DNA of 64,000 nt from Dugong dugon (taxonomy: Eukaryota; Chordata; Mammalia; Sirenia; Dugongidae), in the NCBI GenBank assembly GCA_030035585.1, contig CM057460.1:133718714-133782713 (forward strand), read 5' to 3'. This document shows positions 57,434-64,000 of the stretch, in pieces; position 1 is the stretch's first letter, and every line of letters begins with the position of its first letter. Made by a program: the position numbers and the translations under genes. Below the pieces are notes generated by a model that saw nothing but the letters and a program-made list of their open reading frames with translations, was not told the origin of the DNA and did no database searches.

Positions 57434-58751
57434 AAACAATATCATTATTGAACAATACCATTAATAATACCAATAATATCACACGTAAGTAATATTTTGC
57501 TGAAAATCATTCAAAAGTGGTTTCAGCAGTAAATCAACAGGGAACTGCCAAAAATTCAAGCTGGATTCAGAAGAGGACATGGAACAAGAGATATAATTGC
57601 TGATGTCACATAGATCCTGGTGAAAGCACAAAATATCAAAAAGATGCTTACCTGTGTTTTATTGACTATACAAAGGCATTCAACTATGTGGATCATAACA
57701 AATTATGGATAACATTGCAAAGAACAGGAATTCCAGAACACTTAATTGTGCTCATGAGGAACCTGTACATAGACCAAGAGGCAGTCATTTGAACAGAACA
57801 AGGGTGTACCGTGTGGTTTAAAGTCAGGAAAGGTGTGAGTCAGGGTTGTATCCTTTCACCATACTTATTCAATCTGTTTGCTGAGGAAATAACTCAAGAA
57901 GCTGGACTATATGAAGAAGAAAGGGGCATCAGGATTGGAGGAAGACTCATTAAGAACCTGCGTTACGCAGATAATACAACCTTGCTTGCTGAAAGTGAAG
58001 AGGACTTGAAGCACTTACTGATGAAGATCAAAGACCACAGCCTTCAGTATGAATTACACCTCAACATAAAGAAAACAAAAATCCTCACAACTTTATCAAT
58101 AAGCAACACTATGATAAATGGAGAAAAAACTGAAGTTATCAAAGACTTCATTTTATCTGGATCCACAATCAACACCCATGGAAGCAGCAGTCAAGAAATC
58201 AAAAGATGCACTGCATCAGGCAAATATGCTGCAAAGACCTCTTTAAGTTGTTAAAAAGCAAAGATGTCGATTTAAGGATAAGGTGTGCCTGAGCCAAGCC
58301 ATGCTGTGTTCAATCATCTCATATGCATGTGAAAGCTGGACAATGAATAAGGAAGACCAAAGAAGAACTGACACCTTTGAATTAAGGTGTTGGCAAAGAA
58401 TACTGAATATACCATGGACTGCCAGAAGAATGAACCAATCTGTCTTGGAAGAAGTACAGCCAGAACGCTCCTTAGAAGCAAGGACAGTAAGACTTCGTCT
58501 CACATACTTTGGACATGTTATCAGGAGGGACCAGTCCCTGGAGAAGGACATCATGCTTGGTAAAGCAGAGAGTCAGCGAAGAACAGTAAGACCCTCAACG
58601 AGATGCATTGACACAGTGGCTGCCAACAATGGGCTCAAGCATAACAACAATTGTGAGGATGGTGCAGGACCAGGTAGTGTTTTGTTCTGTTGTACATAGG
58701 GTTGCTATGAATCTGAACCGACTCAATGGCACCTGACAACATCAACAACAA
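57434..58751 (+). mobile_element. RTE copy F, 3' segment
   Basis: The plus-strand RTE begins at 'GAACAATACCATTAATAATA', the point directly following the inverted segment, and runs to the 3' terminus 'CAATGGCACCTGACAACATC'. The 5' 1.5 kb of the RTE (endonuclease) is absent. Confidence 0.94.
57540..58699 (+). pseudogene. RTE copy F RT and C-terminal ORF remnant
   Basis: The piece 57811-58254 is among the longest open RTE frames in the window. It carries 'KVRKGVSQGCILSPYLFNLF' then 'LRYADNTTLLAESEEDLK'. As in copy A, the active site is YADN rather than YADD. After a stop, 58283-58699 carries the C-terminal 'ACESWTMNKEDQRRTDTFEL', 'WTARRMNQSVLEEVQPERSL' and 'LRLTYFGHVIRRDQSLEKDI'. The upstream RT palm (57655-57780) has 'YTKAFNYVDHNKLW'-like residues with a stop after the 'QEAVI' block. 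Confidence 0.9.
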
Positions 58752-60630
58752 ATGTCTCTAAAAAATATTAGAACACTGTACTTCTACCAAGAGCATTGTC
58801 ATTTTGCCCATATTGTTGCCCACACTGGATAAGAAAAGATTTTAGTGCTGATTTTAAAAATTGTTAAAACATTAAAATGGAAACACTCCCTCCCATCCTC
58901 CATGACAGAAAAGGAATAGAATTATACTGAGAACTATGATATTGACAGGAGAGAGACACACATGCAAATTTAAATCCTAACTAAGGAAGCAATTCAAACC
59001 TCAAAGGAGAAGGGTCATAATGAAAAGAGCCGTCCACATAATAATAAAAACAATTTTAATACGTTAAGTTTTTTTTCAGTTTTTCTCCAGATAGTCCAAG
59101 GAAAAAGAAATTTTGTCAGCCTGAGGAAAAAAGGCTATTGTAAAATATTGATCAACCAGAAAATAATTATTTCCATCTCAAATATTACTATTATTAGAGA
59201 TTAATAACAACTTATCTGATGTTGGTGATAATAAAAATTAAGAGTGTCTTATATGTATAACCCTATAGGACAGGTATAACTGTCCTATAGGGTCACCATA
59301 AGCTGGAATTTTGGGTTTTATGTGTATAAAAATAAGTTTTTCCCTACCTTTTTTAATCTTTCAAAGTTAGAATCCACAGACTGCTTGTTCTACATTATCA
59401 CTTTAAGTCTTGTTTTTTTTCCTCTAATAATATAGTCATATATTATTAAGCCTCTAGTGCTGTTGTATTTTCTTTGATTTTAATAGAAAGAAATAATTAA
59501 ATCAAAACAAAATTATACTCAGCTTACAAAGACAAATTGAAAATAACCATTTACCTGAGTCCTTCAACCACCCATTTAATCAACATGTGTTTTTAATGGT
59601 TACAGTTAAATGCTGACTGAGAGAGCTTAATTAAGAAATACAATGATGAAATTAGTAAAGGTACTAAAGACAGCCATATGGACATTCAGCCTGTCAATCC
59701 ATAGACTCTCTGTATTCACTTTATGTTTTTAAAATACATTTAGGAACAATCTGGTGAGCCAATATAGCAATACCAGATGTACTTTGTAAGTTAATTATGA
59801 AACAGATGGTTTTATGATCACACTTGTGTTTTAAAAGGTTGTATTCTATTATATAAGGTTCACATTTATGACACATGCTTCTTGTTTAGTATAGTGGATG
59901 GTGTCATCCTGTCAGAACATGTCATACGTTTCTCTTTCCTTGCATCTGTTCAGTAAGTATGCTGACTGATTCACTCAGTAGGAGGGATAAATTATCCAAT
60001 TACATTGTTGAGAGTATGAGTGTGGTATATTACACAGTCCTAATTTTCTTATTAACATGATGACATCAGTATATCTTATACTACAGGCAACCATGGGAAA
60101 TCAACACAGACATCTAAAAGTTAAATTGGATTGCATCCAGTTTATTAAATATCTAATCAAGATTTAACATGAAAATTTTATTCCTTAATGATGTCTTTCT
60201 ACTGTAGACAATGCAGTTTTGTTTAACTAAGCTTAAAGTACTATGTACTCTGGAAGTAATTCTATGTTAAGAGACTATATCCATAATAATTCTTACTGTG
60301 CTAAACTAATAATAAAAACATTAGCCCCTACTTAGCCATAATAGAAAATAAATGTGACTACAGAGATATGCATGCCCTCCTGAAGAAAGAAATTAAGCAT
60401 TATGCCTTTTGCTCATGCAGTAAATTTCAATTTTTGTCAGTTCTTTAGGATGTAGTGAAATATAAGAAAAGCAGTTCAGGAAAAGCCTGTCTTGTCTATA
60501 AACTCAGTCTAAGTGTCCTGGTATTCTGGCAATGTTCCCTGTCTGACTTATAGAGGTAACCTAATCCTAGATTTGAGTGATCCAGTGGGAATAATATTAT
60601 TATCTGAACTGGCTATGTTAAGTGTTACTA
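58752..60630. other. Mostly unique AT-rich DNA
   Basis: Apart from a small AfroSINE remnant at 59259-59320, I see no repeat or gene. The stretch 59560-60120 is repeat-free, with features such as 'GAGAGCTTAATTAAGAAATA', and is a candidate conserved noncoding block. The frame at 60513-60839 (plus) has no motifs and overlaps an old repeat. Confidence 0.45.
59259..59320 (+). mobile_element. AfroSINE core remnant
   Basis: 'AACCCTATAGGACAGGTATA', then 'CTGTCCTATAGGGTCACCAT' and 'AAGCTGGAATTTTGGGTTT' fit a decayed SINE core. The local inverted repeat is just the SINE's own symmetry. Confidence 0.6.
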
Positions 60631-60810
60631 ATAATGAGAACAGACCCTCATTCATTCAACTAGCATTTATTTACCACCTACTAAATGCTTCTGTGGAAGC
60701 CACTGGGGATACAGATATAAGTGGATCATTGTTCATGCCCTCAAGGAAATCACAATCTAGTAATAAAGGCATGCAAATAATTATACAAACATACATAGAT
60801 ATTACAATTA
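60631..60810. mobile_element. Ancient mammalian interspersed repeat
   Basis: 'CATTCATTCAACTAGCATTT', 'CCACCTACTAAATGCTTCTG', 'GCCACTGGGGATACAGATAT' and 'CCCTCAAGGAAATCACAATC' form a well-known mammal-wide repeat pattern. I cannot assign the family or orientation safely. Nothing else is recognised in 60811-61535. Confidence 0.5.
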
Positions 60811-61544
60811 AAATTACTATTACTGTAAACAAATATTGAATTCCAGTTAATGGTATTCATGCTGAAGTATTAAAGGGGAAGTTTACTGATATTTGCAATG
60901 TACTTTGAAATGCACCCAAAACAAGAAGGATTAGTGATGGAGAAAGGGATGGCTAGATATGTTATAAAGCAAGTACAGTAAAATGTTAATGATAGAATCC
61001 AGGTGATTCTATAGAGATGTTTAGTATAAAATTCTTTCAAACTTTGAGAACAGTTTACAATAAAATGTTGGAAAGGAAATGAAAGTAAAATTATGGAATA
61101 TGGAGTCAGTTGTTGGCAATAATAAGATTTAAAGTAAGACCATGTGAGTTGGTTGTTTGAGAATGAAAAAATAGGTAAATAGAGAAAATTCAAAGAATCA
61201 AGAAATTGGGCAGGGGACTGGAAAGTTCATCTACTTGAATCTATATAGATGTTAAAATTATCAAAATTTTATATTTGTTGTACTGGAGAAAGTGATAGAG
61301 ATATCACTTATTACTTATAGTCAAGGAATGAGAGAGATTGACCTGAATGTAGCTAACAGAAACTATAGGAGATAGCAAGTGACAGCCTGATGACAGAAGT
61401 TTCAATGCTAGAAGCTTTTTGGAAGGAGGGAGTAACAATGTTCTGTATATAACAGAGAGAAACTGATATAATTTCAGGCTCAGAGGTAAAAGGACCATAG
61501 GAGAGTAAATAGTCACTACCTGAGAAGGTTACATGAAAAACAAG

Positions 61545-61724
61545 TGTGCTAAGCCCAGGTGGTGCAATGGATAAGTGCTTAGCTGGTAATACAGTGGCTC
61601 TACAGGAGAAAGGCCTGGTAATCTGCTTCTATAAAGATTACAGCCAAGAAAACCCTATGGGACAGTTCTACTCTGTCACATGGGGTCACTGTGAATCAGA
61701 ATTGACTCAATGATATTCAACAAC
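61545..61724 (+). mobile_element. AfroSINE of the 'AACAAC' tail class
   Basis: 'GCCCAGGTGGTGCAATGGAT' begins the tRNA-like head. The box-B region is deleted. The middle 'GGCCTGGTAATCTGCTTCTA' and 'AGATTACAGCCAAGAAAACC', then 'CAGAATTGACTCAATGATAT' and 'TCAACAACA' complete it. A candidate duplication AAAAACAAG (61536-61544 and 61725-61733) flanks it. Confidence 0.87.
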
Positions 61725-61734
61725 AAAAACAAGG

Positions 61735-62973
61735 TTCATTAAAATTTTGGTCACAGCATGAAGGTAAAGGAGTTTAATGAAGAGGCTGAAGCTTAATGAA
61801 GAGTAGATTTCACTAAGGACAAATCACAAATTCCAGGGAGTATAATAGAAGAGTTTAGGAAATGGGAATGATAAGGGTGGAAATGGAGTCAGATAAAGTT
61901 ATATGTAAGTCATTTGCAGACCTGAGCTACCTGTGAGGAATAAAATATATAGAAATAAAAGTGTGACAAAAATAATCCCGGTGGTCTCAGAAACCCACTG
62001 GGATGATAACACTGAATGATGGAAGGAGAGAGGGAGTTACGGGTATCTTGCCAGAAGCTAGCAGGAAGAGTAGAGATTTTTCAAGCAGACAGGCAGGGGA
62101 AGGGCTCCAAGCAATGGAAACAGTCTGAGCAAAGGCTCAGAGGCATAAGACAGTAAGGTGTCCTGGGCACTATAAGTAGTTGAGCATTTCTGGTGTATAA
62201 AATTCAAGGGTGGGAGTTCTAATAATGAAGCTGCAGAGAGAGCTCATATGTTCCCATATATGCTATGGGAAAAGGGTTTAAAATTTATCCTGTAAGCAGT
62301 GGGTAACCACTGAATAATTTTGAGGAAGAAAGTGATATGATCACATATTGTTTTTTAAAAGATTATTCTGGACACAGTATAGGGCCTAGATTGGATGTTG
62401 CATTCTAAAAGCAGAAAGACAAGGTAAGATGATTGTTTCAAGGGTAAGTGAAAGATGATTAATTCCTGAGCTAGATATGTGGCAGTAGAGATGGAGAGGC
62501 ATGGAGAGAGAAATGAGATTACGTTTAAAAAAACAGAACCAATAGACTGTAGCAACTGATGCAAAGGTAAGATAAAGTGAGAAATTCCTGAAAGCCTCAA
62601 GTTTGTGAAATAAGCATGGAGCCAGTCACCACAAGAGAAGCAAGAATAGTTGAGAAGGTTTAGAGTACGGGATATGATGAATTCCTTTGTGACACTAGGT
62701 GGGATACCACTGCAAACTTCTCTGGTAGCAATCTGAGTTATAAAATTGGGGTATTTGTATTGATTGCTAAGTAGTTGTTACCAGTTTTAAATACTGAACT
62801 AAAGTTTGATCATTCCCTGCCTATCTACTGCTAGTCCAAACATTATAATAAATGAATGCAAATTAGGCAGGAGGGAAGCAAAAAAATCAAGAGAGATTTA
62901 TAGAATTAATATAAGACATCTCACTTGAAAAAAATGTAGCATTTAATAGTGCTTAAAATATGCAAATAGCTAG
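61735..62973. other. Non-genic DNA with an old repeat at about 62040-62540
   Basis: 'AAAGGCTCAGAGGCATAAGA', 'GAAAGTGATATGATCACATA' and 'AAGATTATTCTGGACACAGT' follow a common mammal-wide ancient repeat in sense. I cannot give its family with confidence. The minus frame at 62355-62600 lies in it and is not a gene. The remaining sequence is unassigned. Confidence 0.45.
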
Positions 62974-63380
62974 TGTTATGGACTGAATTATGTCCCCTTA
63001 AAATATGTGCTGTAAATCTTAACCCCTGTACTTGTGGTTATAATCCCATTTGGGAAGGAGTCTTCTTTGTTATGTTAATGAAGCAGTATAAGTATAGGGT
63101 GTATTTTAACTTAATCTCTTTTGAGATGTAAGAGTAGATTAAGCAAGCAAACAAACACAAATAGAGGTATAGAAATAAGTCACATAATTGCCAAGGAACC
63201 TAGGAATAGAAACTGAAAAGAGAAAAGAACCTTACCCTAGACAGAAGAGAGCAAGAGCCTTCCCCTAGGGCTGGCACCATGAATGCAGACTTCTAGCCTC
63301 CCAAACTGTAAGAAAATACATTTTTGTTTGTTCAAGCCACCCACTGTGATACCCCTGTCATAAAAGAACTAAACAACTTA
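62974..63380 (+). mobile_element. MaLR-type solo LTR
   Basis: It begins 'TGTTATGGACTGAATTATGT' and carries 'TATAATCCCATTTGGGAAGG' and 'GCAGACTTCTAGCCTCCCAA', like the LTR at 26245. The 3' end is eroded ('AAAAGAACTAAACAACTTA'). GCTAG occurs on both sides (62969-62973 and 63381-63385), a candidate 5-bp target duplication. No internal region is attached. Confidence 0.85.
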
Positions 63381-63443
63381 GCTAGGAAAAAGTAGTTCCA
63401 ATGTATTATCTCAATAATTTATAGCTTAGTAATACTTTTCACA

Positions 63444-63486
63444 TCAACTAATTCTTTTGGTACAGTGACTCTGTGTCTTCCTTCAA
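63444..63486 (-). mobile_element. RTE copy G, inverted 5' tip
   Basis: About 40 bases ('CAACTAATTCTTTTGGTACA', 'GTGACTCTGTGTCTTCCTTC') match the minus strand of the RTE just upstream of where the plus-strand piece starts. In copy D the corresponding plus sequence is at about 33336-33380. Confidence 0.88.
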
Positions 63487-64000
63487 TATTCAACCATTTC
63501 AGGAGGTAGTATATGATCAAGAGCTGACAGTAGTGAAGGAAGAAGTCCAAGTTGTACAGAAGGCATTGGTGAAAAACAAGGCACCAGGAACTGATGGAAT
63601 ACCAACTGAGATGTTTCAACCAATGGACGCACCACCGGAGGCACTCAATATGCCAAGAACTTTAGAAGACAGTTACCTGGCCAGTCAACTAGAAGAGAGC
63701 CATATTTGTGCCCATTCCAAAGAGAGGTGATCTAACAGAATGTGGAAATTATCGAACAATATCATTAATATCACAGGCAAGTCAAATTTTGCTGACGATC
63801 ATTCGAAAGCAGTTGCAGCAGTACATCCACAGGAATTGCCGGAAATTCAAGCCAGATTCAGAAAAGGACTTGGAACAAGGGATGTCATTGCCAGTGTCAG
63901 ATGGATCTTGGCTGAAGGCAGAGAATACCAGAAATATGCTTACCTGTGTTTTGTTGATTATGCAAAGGCATTCGACTGTGTGGATCATAATAAATTATGG
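63487..64000 (+). mobile_element. RTE copy G, runs off the window
   Basis: This is plus-strand RTE sequence from the RT N-terminal region into the palm. The frame at 63473-63730 reads 'IQPFQEVVYDQELTVVKEEV' and 'KNKAPGTDGIPTEMF', then breaks. Downstream 'GCAAAGGCATTCGACTGTGT' encodes the 'AKAFDCVDHNKLW' palm block at the window's edge. The rest of RT and the 3' end lie beyond 64000. This is a broken LINE copy, not a host gene. Confidence 0.93.

Noticed and set aside
59259-59320. Perfect-looking inverted repeat CCCTATAGGA...TCCTATAGGG
   Set aside because: It is explained by the natural symmetry of the AfroSINE core.
1-64000. CRISPR arrays, operons, phage or bacterial features
   Set aside because: None seen. 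Composition, SINE/LINE content and lack of compact genes are those of a mammalian chromosome.

Overview
This window is mammalian nuclear DNA, almost certainly from an afrotherian and most likely an elephant-like one. The diagnosis rests on the repeats. AfroSINE-type SINEs (tRNA-like head, then 'CTCTGTCCTATAGGGT', then 'GAGTCGGAATCGACTC') are scattered throughout. BovB-type RTE LINEs share the 'ATGAGTCGGAACTGACTCGATGGCACCTAACAACAAC' style of 3' end with those SINEs. L1, MaLR LTRs, L2 and MIR fill most of the rest. I see no host protein-coding gene, no functional RNA gene and no CpG-island promoter outside transposons. The long ORFs are all transposon remnants or chance frames.

Layout. 1-2338: AT-rich, with an AfroSINE and an ancient L1 tail. 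2339-5558: nearly full-length RTE copy A (minus). 5559-11865: mostly non-repetitive AT-rich DNA with a MIR, an AfroSINE tail and an L2. 11866-17671: RTE copy B (minus), split by a 5'-truncated L1 (L1-1, plus). 17672-23796: largely unique, with L2, MIR and AfroSINE pieces and a tRNA-Gly-headed SINE. 23797-28795: RTE copy C (minus), broken by a GC-rich retrocopy, an MaLR internal region with 3' LTR, and a second LTR. 28796-31253: unique. 31254-31716: solo LTR. 31718-38122: RTE copy D (plus) with full-length RTE copy E (minus) inserted inside it. 38220-41240: ancient L1 (minus) holding an AfroSINE and an MaLR LTR. 41528-44900: 5'-truncated L1-2 (minus). 46283-54349: full-length L1-3 (plus) with 5' UTR, ORF1 and ORF2, flanked by a 17-bp target duplication. 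54350-56996: SINE and old L1 fragments. 56997-58751: RTE copy F with an inverted 5' part. 58752-62973: unique DNA with old repeats. 62974-63380: MaLR solo LTR. 63444-64000: RTE copy G, also with an inverted 5' tip, running off the window.

The seven RTE copies cover roughly 17 kb and the three younger L1s roughly 14 kb. Every reverse transcriptase and endonuclease reading frame is broken by stops or frameshifts, so nothing here looks autonomous now. The elements do record an order of events: L1-1 postdates B, E postdates D, and the LTR at 27846 postdates C. The most interesting material is structural: antiparallel nesting that makes a multi-kilobase inverted repeat, two 5' inversions of the twin-priming type, SINEs that carry pieces of both ends of the RTE, a polyadenylated GC-rich retrocopy with an apparent unspliced intron, and an L1 with a doubled 3' end. 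I found no convincing new functional system.
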